Assembly (NCBI RefSeq): GCF_014884385.1
Contig: NZ_WKFH01000003.1
Location: 744,001 to 808,000, forward strand
DNA length: 64,000 nucleotides
Reading direction: 5' to 3'
DNA from: Phycobacter azelaicus
Lineage (GTDB): Bacteria > Pseudomonadota > Alphaproteobacteria > Rhodobacterales > Rhodobacteraceae
The translations under genes were made by a program, and so were the position numbers. The notes beneath the pieces are model-generated. The model did no database searches. It saw nothing but the letters and a program-made list of their open reading frames with translations, and had not been told where the DNA came from. Below are positions 43,029-51,702 of this stretch, piece after piece (within the stretch, counting starts at the first letter, position 1; each line of letters starts with the position of its first letter).

Positions 43029-44603
43029 TCACTCAAACCAGCGCGCCCAGCCATCAAGGTAGTAGCCCACCAAGGCATGAGACTGGATCGAGTTCTCCTC
43101 GACCAGAACCGGCCCGGTATCACCGCCAAAGACCTGCGCCGCCTGCCAGACCTGTTGATCAAGGAACCGCAGACCATCCGGTAGGCGAGGCAGGCTTTGC
43201 GTCTTCAAGCTCTGCGACGCCGCGATCACGAAACCCCAGTCGCCAAAGCTGGGGACATAGGCGTGATAGGGCCAGACGTGCAGCCCCTGCCCTGCCCCCT
43301 GCCCCAACGCCAGCGGATTGCGCGTCGCCTCAAGCGTGGCGGCAATGGACCAGAAGGCTTCCCGCGCAAACAGTGGCGACCCGGCTTGCGTCACCATCAG
43401 CCCTTGAGCGCTCAGCCGCTCCACCAATGCGCCATAGAACTGGCGCGAGTAAAGCTTGGACAGGGCGAGGTTCTTGGGATCGGGCAAATCGATGAGGATC
43501 ACGTCAAAGACCTGATCGCTGCTTTCCGCGAATTGCCAGGCGTCCATGTTGCGGATGGTGACGCGCGGGTCCGACAGGGCATGATCGTTGAGCGCCGACA
43601 GATCCGGGTGATCGCGGAACAGCGCGGTGACGCGCGGGTCGAGATCGACCAGCGTCACATGCGCGACCTCATCCCATTTCAACACCTCGCGCACGGCCAT
43701 GCCATCGCCGCCGCCAAGGATCAGCACGTCGCGGCGGCGCGGGGCCAGAGCCATGGCGGGATGCACCAGGCTTTCGTGATAGCGGTGCTCGTCCAGCGTG
43801 TCGAACTGGATCGAATAGTCCAGAAACAGCCGTGTGCGGTCACGGTATCGTGTGACGGTGATCTGCTGATAGGGCGTCGCCTCGCTGAGGATGATGTCGT
43901 CCTCAAAAAGGTTCGCCTCGGCGACTGAAACCAACCGTTCAGCCTGCACCAGCCCAGCAAAGGTCAGCGCAAGCGCCAGTGCCCAGATGACAACGGCCAC
44001 GCGGCTGGCAACGGCGCGAAACACCCATAGTGAGACCCCCGCCACCAGCAGGTTCAGCGCCCCAAAGGTGAGGCTGGCGGGCATCAGCCCCAGATGCGGT
44101 ACGATAAGCAGCGGAAAGGCCACCGAGGCCGCCAGCGCGCCGACGTAATCGACGCTGAGCACATTCTCGAACCGGAACTCCGGCGCGCCGATTTCCTTGA
44201 GCGCACGGGCAATCAGCGGGATCTCCATCCCCGATAGCATCCCGATCAGGATCAGCAGCCCATAAAGCGGCAGCATCACCGCGCCGCTCCAAGCGTAGAG
44301 GTAAAAGACCAAAGGCGCCATGCAACCGCCCGCCACCCCCAGAAGGATCTGCGCCCAGATGAATCCCTCCATGGCGCGACTCACATAGCGCGACAGCCAG
44401 GCGCCCAGCCCCATCGAAGACAGGAAGACCCCGATCACCAGCGAGAACTGCCGCACGCTGTCGCCCAGAAGGTAGCTCGACAGGGTGGCGGCGATCAGCT
44501 CGTAGATCAGGCCGGAAACCGCCACCAGAAAGGTCGCCGCCAGAAGCCAGACTTCCCGCAGGTTCGCACGGGGTTCCCCGCCACCGGGAACGGCCCCGGT
44601 CAT
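43029..44603 (-). CDS. Membrane-anchored spermidine-synthase-like protein
   Basis: 524 aa. About seven hydrophobic helices occupy residues 15-225 (VWLLAATFLVAVSGLIYELI first). The C-terminal half is a spermidine-synthase fold: ILGGGDGMAVREVLKW (SAM-type loop), LVDLDPRVTALFRDHP, then VILIDLPDPKNLALSKLYSR in the position of the catalytic Asp loop, and PYHAYVPSFGDWGFVIA. Aminopropyl transfer to a polyamine, or another SAM-like transfer at the membrane, is possible; no decarboxylase for making decarboxylated SAM is present in the window. The start at 44603 overlaps the DUF350 stop as ATGA. Confidence 0.87.
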   Translation of the reverse strand: MTGAVPGGGEPRANLREVWLLAATFLVAVSGLIYELIAATLSSYLLGDSVRQFSLVIGVFLSSMGLGAWLSRYVSRAMEGFIWAQILLGVAGGCMAPLVFYLYAWSGAVMLPLYGLLILIGMLSGMEIPLIARALKEIGAPEFRFENVLSVDYVGALAASVAFPLLIVPHLGLMPASLTFGALNLLVAGVSLWVFRAVASRVAVVIWALALALTFAGLVQAERLVSVAEANLFEDDIILSEATPYQQITVTRYRDRTRLFLDYSIQFDTLDEHRYHESLVHPAMALAPRRRDVLILGGGDGMAVREVLKWDEVAHVTLVDLDPRVTALFRDHPDLSALNDHALSDPRVTIRNMDAWQFAESSDQVFDVILIDLPDPKNLALSKLYSRQFYGALVERLSAQGLMVTQAGSPLFAREAFWSIAATLEATRNPLALGQGAGQGLHVWPYHAYVPSFGDWGFVIAASQSLKTQSLPRLPDGLRFLDQQVWQAAQVFGGDTGPVLVEENSIQSHALVGYYLDGWARWFE

Positions 44604-44824
44604 GACAAGATGACGGCCGCGATGATGATGGCGATGGAGACGAACAAGAGGCCGATCAGAATGGCCAGAGCCATGTTCTGATCCTCCTCGATCTCTTTCA
44701 CGATGGAAAAGGGCGTCAGCGCGTCCAGCACCTTCCAGACCACCCACATCAGCGCCACGCCGACAAAGGTGTAAAAGACGGTGCTTATCAGCTCAGCCAA
44801 TTGAATTGCAGCAAAATACTCCAT
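44600..44824 (-). CDS. DUF350 (YjfL-like) small membrane protein
   Basis: 74 aa with two predicted helices, LISTVFYTFVGVALMWVVWK and MALAILIGLLFVSIAIIIAA, separated by a short charged loop containing the DUF350 landmark TPFSIVKEIEEDQN. The protein is half of the usual two-repeat DUF350 architecture. Function unknown; in other bacteria the family recurs next to spermidine-synthase-like and envelope-stress genes (family knowledge, from memory). It is coupled to the gene that follows by a 4-bp overlap. Confidence 0.87.
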   Translation of the reverse strand: MEYFAAIQLAELISTVFYTFVGVALMWVVWKVLDALTPFSIVKEIEEDQNMALAILIGLLFVSIAIIIAAVILS

Positions 44825-44839
44825 GGCATCCTCTTGATG

Positions 44840-45001
44840 TTATTTCACATGTCCATTCAGGCCGCGCCCGGCGCCCACCACCCTGACCGATCGGTCAAGA
44901 TCCGTGCTCTCGCTGCCGTATCCCATGTAGGCGACATAGGAGGTGCCGGCGACGGCAAGCCCCGCCAGCAGCAGAAAGACAAGTCGGAACGGGGTAATCA
45001 T
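44840..45001 (-). CDS. 53-aa single-helix membrane peptide
   Basis: A short open frame from ATG (45001) to TAA (44842-44840). It begins with MITPFRLVFLLLAGLAVAGT, one hydrophobic helix with a basic flank, followed by SYVAYMGYGSESTDLDRSV and a basic C-terminus. It starts 4 bp after the DUF4178 stop and ends 15 bp before DUF350, filling an otherwise empty gap, and its codon usage is like its neighbours. Most likely an inner-membrane subunit of the same module. Not recognised as any named family. Confidence 0.65.
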   Translation of the reverse strand: MITPFRLVFLLLAGLAVAGTSYVAYMGYGSESTDLDRSVRVVGAGRGLNGHVK

Positions 45002-45004
45002 CAC

Positions 45005-46315
45005 TCAGTCCTCATCGGTCCAGTCGCTACCGCTCCAGCGGCGTTTTTCATGCCAATATTTCCGAAACAGCGGATAGCCCCCGATCAGGCCAAAGACCAC
45101 CGCAAGCACAACCATCCAGCGCCCACTGGACAGATTGCTGCGGATATCCATCTTCAATTGTCGGAACACAGGCCCAGTCGGTGCGCTACTTTGCGGATAG
45201 ACTGCCCCCCAGTGCGCGCCTTCCTCCAAGGAAAGGGCGAGGGTGTATTCGCCCGCAACTTCGGGCCGGAAGGTGAGGTTGGCGCGATTGGTGCCCTCGG
45301 TCCAGCGGCCATCGGCATCGGTTCCATAGTAGTATTCCACCGTACGGCCCGCCTCGAACAGCGGTTCGCCTTCTGGGTCTTCCAACTCCAGGGCGAAATA
45401 GGCCCAGCTGTTGCGGGTGTCCCCTTCGAGGTAGATCCGTGTCAGCCGCCCCGGTGTCTCGATGGCAAAGGGGATCTCTATTGGCAATTGCCCGAAGGAG
45501 ATCAGTCTGTTCGACAGAATTGTCTCACCGGGTCGCGCCGACAAGATGCCCGCGATCAGCAGCGAAAGAGCCGCAAAAGCAAGGCCTGCCTTGGTGAGAA
45601 AGCCATGGTTCGGCCCCTTTTGGAACGGCTGCAAGGCATGCACCCCGCGCGGCACCAGCCCGGTACTGACGCCGAACGCAGCCTCGGCCTTTTGCGGCGC
45701 AAGATAGGTCATCCGGTAGGTCTCGCGCTCGGTTCCGGTCTGGGCGAATCCCATGCCCGCACCGTCGGAGATGGCGGTCACCTCGGTGGTTTTCTCGTCT
45801 TTTTGCGGCGCCCAGGTGAATTCGCCCTCGGCATAGGTGATCGTACTGGTGGAGGTCTCGTAGTACCGGAACCGCTCGCCGCCGATGCTGACCTCCGGCG
45901 GATAGTCCGAGGTTTCCACCTGTCGCTCCGACATCCAGCCGCCACCGCCGCGATAGCGGCGGGCAAAGATCAGGTGGCCGTCCTCGATCGTGAGCCAGGC
46001 ATAGCCGTGGGTGGGTGAGTACAGCTGGTGATCGAGCCAAGTATAGGCCTCACCTTGCCAGTATTCCCGGTGTTGCAGAATGCCGATGACGGTGAAGTCA
46101 ACGCCATAAAGCCGCCCCGTGATGCCAATGGGAAAGGGGGTTTCGGGCCGCTCTAAATCGTTGAAACGGCGCAGGGCGCGGTAGCTGTCGAGCGCGTCCA
46201 GCTCGGTGCCGCAATAGGGGCAGATATGGACAGTAACCCGCCCGCCGCCCAGAACGTCCAGCCCCGCTCCGCAAGTGGTACAATCGATGGATTTCAGATC
46301 AGGATTGAGGCTCAT
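45005..46315 (-). CDS. DUF4178 protein with zinc ribbon and C-terminal membrane helices
   Basis: 436 aa. An N-terminal zinc ribbon has CTTCGAGL and CPYCGTEL (Cys pairs near residues 12-15 and 32-35). A DUF4178 domain follows, with EYWQGEAYTWLDHQLYSPTH and LTIEDGHLIFARRY typical of it. Two hydrophobic helices flank a periplasmic segment: AGLAFAALSLLIAGIL (about 244-259) and WMVVLAVVFGLIGGYPLF (about 400-417), so the extracytoplasmic loop is about 140 residues. It overlaps the upstream DUF4178 gene by 4 bp. Molecular role unknown. Confidence 0.83.
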   Translation of the reverse strand: MSLNPDLKSIDCTTCGAGLDVLGGGRVTVHICPYCGTELDALDSYRALRRFNDLERPETPFPIGITGRLYGVDFTVIGILQHREYWQGEAYTWLDHQLYSPTHGYAWLTIEDGHLIFARRYRGGGGWMSERQVETSDYPPEVSIGGERFRYYETSTSTITYAEGEFTWAPQKDEKTTEVTAISDGAGMGFAQTGTERETYRMTYLAPQKAEAAFGVSTGLVPRGVHALQPFQKGPNHGFLTKAGLAFAALSLLIAGILSARPGETILSNRLISFGQLPIEIPFAIETPGRLTRIYLEGDTRNSWAYFALELEDPEGEPLFEAGRTVEYYYGTDADGRWTEGTNRANLTFRPEVAGEYTLALSLEEGAHWGAVYPQSSAPTGPVFRQLKMDIRSNLSSGRWMVVLAVVFGLIGGYPLFRKYWHEKRRWSGSDWTDED

Positions 46316-46938
46316 TGCGCGGCCCTGCCCGCTGTTTCGACACGGATATCAAAGGGGTCCACCCAGACACCGCTGTACCACTCACGAAAGTTGCCCTGGA
46401 ATTCACCGGACAACAGCCGCCCGCGGCGGTCCTGAAGGTTCACGAAACTGTAGCGCTCCCCTACGCTGAGCGGATGATCGAAACTGCCGCGCAGGGCCAC
46501 GCAGGTCGCCTCGTCCATCTCGACAACGGTGAAATCCTCATGGTCATAGTCGATCTGCCGCCCCAGATGCAGTGTCCCATCGTAACGGGGCCAATTCGCT
46601 CGCGTTAGCTCCTGCTGGATCACCACGTCGCCCTCATCGACCGAGACCCAGCGCAGGGGGCCGTCTTCACGGCGGCAAAAGAACTCGTCCCAGGTGCCGC
46701 GGCCGTAGGAAAACCGCGCATGGCCCAGAACCTCGAACTGCCAATCGGAGATGCGCAGCCAGTCACCAAGGCCAAAGAGCATCGGCACATCGTGCATGAC
46801 GCCCGCATCGCCTGCGAGCCTTGCGCCCTTGTCCTCAAGGAACAAGGTTGTGCCACAGGAGGGGCAGCTCAGCATCTTGATCGCGTCAATCGCAGGGCTG
46901 ATGCCGCTGCCGCAGTTGGGACAGTTGAAATCACGCAT
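46312..46938 (-). CDS. DUF4178 protein with zinc ribbon
   Basis: 208 aa, soluble. The N-terminal ribbon has CPNCGSG and CPSCGTTLF (Cys 5, 8, 25, 28 approximately). The DUF4178 core contains MLFGLGDWLRISDWQFEVLG and a second similar strand set (YSFVNLQDRRGRLLSGEF). It is the first gene of the module DUF4178-DUF4178-peptide-DUF350-aminopropyltransferase-like, all in the same direction with small or negative gaps. Two unequal DUF4178 proteins, one soluble and one membrane-bound, suggest a heteromeric complex (inference). Confidence 0.83.
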   Translation of the reverse strand: MRDFNCPNCGSGISPAIDAIKMLSCPSCGTTLFLEDKGARLAGDAGVMHDVPMLFGLGDWLRISDWQFEVLGHARFSYGRGTWDEFFCRREDGPLRWVSVDEGDVVIQQELTRANWPRYDGTLHLGRQIDYDHEDFTVVEMDEATCVALRGSFDHPLSVGERYSFVNLQDRRGRLLSGEFQGNFREWYSGVWVDPFDIRVETAGRAAQ

Positions 46939-47008
46939 GGGCCCAAGTTCCCCAGTGGGGCGAGCGGATCAAGGGGGAATTTCGCCAAAAGCGCTTGGTC
47001 GGGGCGGT

Positions 47009-47704
47009 CTAGACAGAAACGCCCTCCAGCAACGCGTCGCGTTCCACCGCGCCCTTGCGGCCCTCCAACACCACCTCGCCCCGACGCAGCACCACGAAAC
47101 GGTCGGCCAGCTCATAGGCGAAGTCAAAGAACTGCTCCACCAGGATGATCGCCATGTCGCCCTGGGTGCGCAGCAGTTTGATGACCTCGCCGATCTGCTT
47201 GATGATATTGGGCTGGATGCCTTCGGTCGGCTCATCCAGCACCAATAGCTTCGGCTTGGTGATCAGGGCGCGAGCAATGGCCAACTGTTGCTGCTGCCCG
47301 CCCGACAGATCGCCACCGCGCCGAGCGAGGAAGTCCTTCAGGATCGGGAACAATTCGAAAATGTGGTCGGGGATGAAATGCTCTTCGGGTGGCAGGCAGG
47401 CAAAGCCGGTCTCAAGGTTTTCCTTCACCGTCAGAAGCGGGAAAATATCGCGCCCCTGAGGCACATAGGCAATGCCCGCACGGGCCAGTTGGTGCGCGGG
47501 CACGACGCCGATCTCCTGCCCGTCAAAATGCATGGTGCCGCCTGAACGGGGATGGGTGCCGGTCACCGCCTTCATCAGGCTGGTCTTACCGACTCCGTTG
47601 CAGCCCATAACGCAGGTGACTTCGCCCAGATCCGCCTGCATGGAAATCCCGTTCAGGATCCGGCTGCGGCCATAGTGGAGGGTGATATCCTTCAGATCCA
47701 GCAT
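47009..47704 (-). CDS. urtE: Urea ABC transporter ATP-binding protein UrtE
   Basis: LivF-like ATPase of the high-affinity urea importer, 231 aa. Walker A GCNGVGKTSLMKAV, signature DLSGGQQQQLAIARALI, Walker B VLDEPTEGIQPNII and the H-loop equivalent at ILVEQFFDF. The EGIQPNII sequence after Walker B is typical of UrtE. Last gene of urtABCDE; 3 bp separates it from urtD. Confidence 0.95.
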   Translation of the reverse strand: MLDLKDITLHYGRSRILNGISMQADLGEVTCVMGCNGVGKTSLMKAVTGTHPRSGGTMHFDGQEIGVVPAHQLARAGIAYVPQGRDIFPLLTVKENLETGFACLPPEEHFIPDHIFELFPILKDFLARRGGDLSGGQQQQLAIARALITKPKLLVLDEPTEGIQPNIIKQIGEVIKLLRTQGDMAIILVEQFFDFAYELADRFVVLRRGEVVLEGRKGAVERDALLEGVSV

Positions 47705-47707
47705 CGC

Positions 47708-48448
47708 TCAGCGCCCCAGGTAAACATCGATGACTTCGGGATCGGCGGTCACATGGTCCAATCCCCCTTCGGCCAGAACCGCGCCTTCATGCAGCACGGT
47801 GACCTTGCAGTTGAGGCGACGGACGAACTCCATATCGTGTTCGACGACGACCACCGCGCGGGTTTTGGCGGCCTCCACCAGCAGATCAGTGGTATGCGCA
47901 CGTTCCTCAGGCGTCATGCCCGCCGCCGGTTCATCCACCAAAAGCAGCCGCGGCTCCTGCGCCAGAAGCATGCCGATTTCGAGCCACTGTTTCTGCCCGT
48001 GTGACAGCTCTCCGGCGATCCGATCGAGTTGATCCGAGAGGCCGACCTCTGCCGCCAACTCCTCGACCCGAGCAATGTCGGCATCTGAGGCGCGAAACAA
48101 CAGCACCGCGATCACCCAGCGGTCCTTTTTCAGGGCCATCATTAGGTTGTCGCGCACCGACTGATCCTCGAAAACCGTGGGTTTCTGGAACTTGCGTCCA
48201 ATCCCTTGCCGCGCGATCTGCGCCTCGTCCATGTCCAAGAGTGACACGGATTTCTCGCCCCAGATCACCCGACCTTCATCGGGGCGCGTCTTGCCGGTGA
48301 CGATATCCATGAAGGTGGTCTTGCCCGCGCCATTGGGGCCGATCACCGCGCGCAGCTCGGCCTCAGCGATCTGGAACGACAGGTTGTTGATCGCCTTGAA
48401 ACCGTCAAAGCTGACGGAGACGCCCGAGACTTCCAGAAGCGTGCTCAT
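47708..48448 (-). CDS. urtD: Urea ABC transporter ATP-binding protein UrtD
   Basis: LivG-like ATPase, 246 aa. Walker A GPNGAGKTTFMDIVTGKTRP, signature ELSHGQKQWLEIGMLLA (the SHGQKQWLEIGM variant identifies UrtD), Walker B LLVDEPAAGM and the H-loop VEHDMEFV. Its start overlaps urtC by 4 bp. Works as a heterodimer with UrtE on the UrtBC membrane pair. Confidence 0.96.
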   Translation of the reverse strand: MSTLLEVSGVSVSFDGFKAINNLSFQIAEAELRAVIGPNGAGKTTFMDIVTGKTRPDEGRVIWGEKSVSLLDMDEAQIARQGIGRKFQKPTVFEDQSVRDNLMMALKKDRWVIAVLLFRASDADIARVEELAAEVGLSDQLDRIAGELSHGQKQWLEIGMLLAQEPRLLLVDEPAAGMTPEERAHTTDLLVEAAKTRAVVVVEHDMEFVRRLNCKVTVLHEGAVLAEGGLDHVTADPEVIDVYLGR

Positions 48449-49611
48449 GTGCGGTCCTTTCGCTGCAAGAGGTCAAAGAGGCCACCGATGCCTTTCGGCG
48501 CAAAGAGCGTCACGAGGACAAAGGACAGGCCCAGGATCACCTGCCACCAGTCCACCCATTTGATGGTGTAGAACCCCAGCGGGATGTCTGGCGCCTGCCC
48601 GCCGGTGAACCATGTGGACACAAGCGAGACAAAGGCAGCGCCGATCACCGCGCCATAAAGCCGCCCGCGCCCGCCGATGGCGACCCAGACCGCCAGATAG
48701 ATCGAGGCCACCGGCGCCATTTCCGCCGGATTGATGATGCCCGCCTGCGGGTAATAAAGCGCCCCGGCAATGGCGGCGATGCAGGCCGTAAGGGTAAATA
48801 CGGCAAGCTTGAAGGTCTCGACCGGGTAGCCAAGGAAGCGCACGCGGGCCTCGTTGTCGCGGATGCCGCGAATGACCGAGCCAAACTTGCCCGACACCAC
48901 CCAGGCCGCCAGCATGTAACCCAGCCCCAAGGCCAGCGCAGAGGCCCAGAAGAACCACATGGAGACCTCTGCCTGCGGCGCCTCCACCCCCGGCAGGTTC
49001 TGCAGGCCCGACAGACCATTGTTGCCGCGCAGGCCAGAGTCGTTCTGGAACAGGTAAAGGGCCAGCGCCAGCGTCATGGCTTGCGTCAGGATCGACAGGT
49101 ACACGCCCGTGACCCGGCTGCGGAAGGCAAGCCAGCCGAACACCGCCGCCAGCACGCCCGGCACCAGCACCACCAGCATGAGCTGCAGCACCAGACTGTC
49201 GGCGAAGATCCAGACCACCGGGAATTCGCTGCTGCCGACAACGCCAAAGATCTGCGTGCCGATGGCATCGACCACCTCGGCCTCGGTCGGGGGGATATCG
49301 CCCTGCGCCAATGCCTCGGTCACGATGAGGCGGGTGCGCTCGTACATCAGCCACATGCCGATCATGTAACCGCCAAGCCCGAAGAAGGCGAAATGACCCA
49401 GCGACAGGATACCGGTGTAGCCCCAGATCAGATCCATCGCGATGGCGATCAGACACAGGCACAGGGTCTTGCCCAACGTCTTGACAAAGCTCGTCGGAAT
49501 GAGCCCCGCTCCCGGCCCTTCGGCCAGCAGGGTCACCACAAGGGTAAAGAGCGCAAGGATCGCGAGAAAGACCAGCACAGAGGGGTTCTTTGAAATGAAT
49601 GACTGTCGCAT
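48445..49611 (-). CDS. urtC: Urea ABC transporter permease UrtC
   Basis: LivM-like permease, 388 aa with about ten helices. LIWGYTGILSLGHFAFFGLG and GYMIGMWLM lead into a 45-residue polar loop (VIVTEALAQGDIPPTEAEV region). AFRSRVTGVYLSILTQAMTL and VIRGIRDNEARVRFLGYPVE, the latter the ATPase-contact loop, are family landmarks. Between urtB (3 bp upstream) and urtD (4-bp overlap). Confidence 0.95.
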   Translation of the reverse strand: MRQSFISKNPSVLVFLAILALFTLVVTLLAEGPGAGLIPTSFVKTLGKTLCLCLIAIAMDLIWGYTGILSLGHFAFFGLGGYMIGMWLMYERTRLIVTEALAQGDIPPTEAEVVDAIGTQIFGVVGSSEFPVVWIFADSLVLQLMLVVLVPGVLAAVFGWLAFRSRVTGVYLSILTQAMTLALALYLFQNDSGLRGNNGLSGLQNLPGVEAPQAEVSMWFFWASALALGLGYMLAAWVVSGKFGSVIRGIRDNEARVRFLGYPVETFKLAVFTLTACIAAIAGALYYPQAGIINPAEMAPVASIYLAVWVAIGGRGRLYGAVIGAAFVSLVSTWFTGGQAPDIPLGFYTIKWVDWWQVILGLSFVLVTLFAPKGIGGLFDLLQRKDRT

Positions 49612-49614
49612 GGA

Positions 49615-51579
49615 TCAATCCCCCGCCGCACGGCCCTTGAGGGCGATGATCCCTCTTGGGCGGAACTGAATGAAGATGATGATGAAGATGATCATGTAGG
49701 TCTGCGCCGCCAGCGTGTTGGACGGGTTGAGCCACTCGATTCCCTTTTGCAAGGAGCCGATCATCGCCGCACCGGCGAGCGTGCCAAAGATATTGCCGAC
49801 ACCGCCCACAACTACGGTCATGAAGCTTTGCACGATGTAATCCTGTCCCAGCTCGGATGTGACCTTGGCAAATAGGCCGATAGCAACTCCCGCAATCCCG
49901 GCAATCCCCGATCCCAAACCAAAGGTCAGCATGTTCACCCTACCTGGATTGATGCCCATCGAGGACGCCATGCGCGGGTTCTGCGTCACCGCGCGGGTTT
50001 CCAGCCCCAGCCGCGTGCGCCGCATGATGAAAAGGAACAGAGCGAGGAAGATCAGCGCCAGCACGAAGATCGCGATACGGATATAGCTGATCGAGACCAC
50101 ATCATTGATCACCCAGGCGCCATCCAGCCAGCCCGGCGCCGTCAGCGGGCGGGCCTGCGTGCCGAAGATGTTCTTGGCGAGCTGTTGCAGCGCGATGGAG
50201 ATCCCGAAGGTCGCCAAGAGCGTCTCAAGCGGGCGGTTATAGAGATGCCGGATCACCAGCCGCTCCATCGCGACCCCGGCGGCGAATGTGACGGCAAAGG
50301 CCAGCGGGATGGCGACCAGGATCGACACCGTGTGGTTGGGGATCACCTGCTGCACCACGTAGCCGGTGTAGGCGCCCATCATGATGAACTCGCCATGGGC
50401 CATGTTGATGACCCCCATCAGGCCGAATGTGATGGCAAGGCCGATGGCCGCAAGGAAATAGATCGACGCGAGAGAGACCGCATCCAGCCCCAGATCCACC
50501 GCCTGGTTGAGCGCAACCTTGGTGCCAATGCTGTCCAGCGCCTGCTCGGCAGCATCCGTCACCGCAGCGGATGGTTCAGCGTAGGTTTCAAAGAACACAT
50601 AGCGGTTCAGGGCGACGGTGATCGCCTCTTCGCCCACGAAGGGCGGCACCTTCCCGTCCGAGGCAAGGCTTTCGTAGACCTTTTGACGGACCATCTCGTT
50701 TGACAGCTGCGCCAGCGGCACGCCCGCAACGCGTCCGCCCTTGATATGGTCGGCAAGGGTCTGGCGCAGGGCATCCGGGGTGGTGCGTTCGGGCACATGA
50801 CCGCCCGCAACCAGCATGTCATAGGCGTCAGTGCGGGACAGGCTATCCTCGCCGGGTGTCAGGGTGCGGGCAATATTGCGTCCCTCGGGCAGTTCCTCAG
50901 CCACCTCTACCGTAACAGCGACCAACGGGTTGAGCGCGGCGCGCACATCGACGCTCAGATCACCGGACAGACCTTCGATGGCGGCGATCCGCTCTGCCTC
51001 ATCCGCGCCGTAGGCGATGGTCAATAGCAAGGCGAGCCGCGTCTTGCGGGCTTTCAGGACCGGATCGTCCTCCCGCGCAATGGAAGCCCTTAGGGGTGCC
51101 AGCAGGTCCGCGCCCGGCGCGCGTTCAATCGCCAGCAGGGCCTCGGCGCGGGTGGCGGGATCGGGATCACTCAGCTGGAATTGTACAAGGGCGGTGGCGA
51201 TCAGAGCGCGCACGCCGCTGTTGGGTTTGAGCTGTTTCAGCTCTTTCTTGGGATATTCCCCTGCCAAAGTCCCATCATCGGGGCTGCTGAGGGCATAGGT
51301 GCGCTTGGCGACTTCCTTACCGACAAAAAACAAGCCGTCCTGTTTTCGCTGCCAGACGTCCTTGTTCTGCCAGGCCTCAAGGAAGCCACGGGCCTGCGGC
51401 AGACCACTGGCCGCGATACTGTCGATCACCGGCCCGATGGTCTTGCGCGAGCTTTTCTCGATCAGCGCGCGGTTGTCCTGTAACAGCTGCTGCAGTGGGC
51501 CATCGGCCGCAGGTGTCTGGGCAAGGCTGACCTGACACGCGCAGATCAGCGCGAGGCAGGCAAGGAATAGTCGTTTCAT
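49615..51579 (-). CDS. urtB: Urea ABC transporter permease UrtB with long periplasmic N-terminus
   Basis: LivH-like permease, 654 aa. A signal peptide (residues 1-20, ACQVSLAQ) precedes a periplasmic domain of about 340 residues with alpha-helical repeat character, a feature of proteobacterial UrtB; the permease domain with about eight helices follows from about residue 360 (LAAIGLAITFGLMGVINMAH, VNMAHGEF-type motif). The C-terminal contact loop is TRLGLETRAVTQNPRMASSM. A stem-loop in the mRNA ends exactly at the base before the start codon. Confidence 0.93.
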   Translation of the reverse strand: MKRLFLACLALICACQVSLAQTPAADGPLQQLLQDNRALIEKSSRKTIGPVIDSIAASGLPQARGFLEAWQNKDVWQRKQDGLFFVGKEVAKRTYALSSPDDGTLAGEYPKKELKQLKPNSGVRALIATALVQFQLSDPDPATRAEALLAIERAPGADLLAPLRASIAREDDPVLKARKTRLALLLTIAYGADEAERIAAIEGLSGDLSVDVRAALNPLVAVTVEVAEELPEGRNIARTLTPGEDSLSRTDAYDMLVAGGHVPERTTPDALRQTLADHIKGGRVAGVPLAQLSNEMVRQKVYESLASDGKVPPFVGEEAITVALNRYVFFETYAEPSAAVTDAAEQALDSIGTKVALNQAVDLGLDAVSLASIYFLAAIGLAITFGLMGVINMAHGEFIMMGAYTGYVVQQVIPNHTVSILVAIPLAFAVTFAAGVAMERLVIRHLYNRPLETLLATFGISIALQQLAKNIFGTQARPLTAPGWLDGAWVINDVVSISYIRIAIFVLALIFLALFLFIMRRTRLGLETRAVTQNPRMASSMGINPGRVNMLTFGLGSGIAGIAGVAIGLFAKVTSELGQDYIVQSFMTVVVGGVGNIFGTLAGAAMIGSLQKGIEWLNPSNTLAAQTYMIIFIIIFIQFRPRGIIALKGRAAGD

Positions 51580-51618
51580 GTCTTTGAGATCCGCCCTGAA
51601 AATGATGCCCTCAAAGAC
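51580..51618 (-). promoter_or_regulatory. mRNA stem-loop at the urtB ribosome-binding site
   Basis: In the urt message GTCTTTGAG (51618-51610) can pair perfectly with CTCAAAGAC (51588-51580), which ends at the base before the urtB AUG. The Shine-Dalgarno-like AGGGCGGAU lies in the 21-nt loop. It may restrict urtB translation relative to urtA. Confidence 0.55.
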
Positions 51619-51652
51619 TCCGGTTCGGCGTCAGGTCGAGGGCGTCAGCCGG

Positions 51653-51674
51653 GGCGGAGGCACAAGCCCCCGCC
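51653..51674 (-). terminator. Hairpin after urtA (stability or partial termination)
   Basis: The urt mRNA can form GGCGGGGGC-uugu-GCCUCCGCC, a 9-bp stem with one G-U pair, 28 nt after the urtA stop. No U-run follows, so it more likely shields the urtA message from 3' decay than ends transcription. Such hairpins commonly give binding proteins their higher expression. Confidence 0.5.
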
Positions 51675-51702
51675 GCGACACTGTTCTTCTCGGTTCAGAA
51701 GA

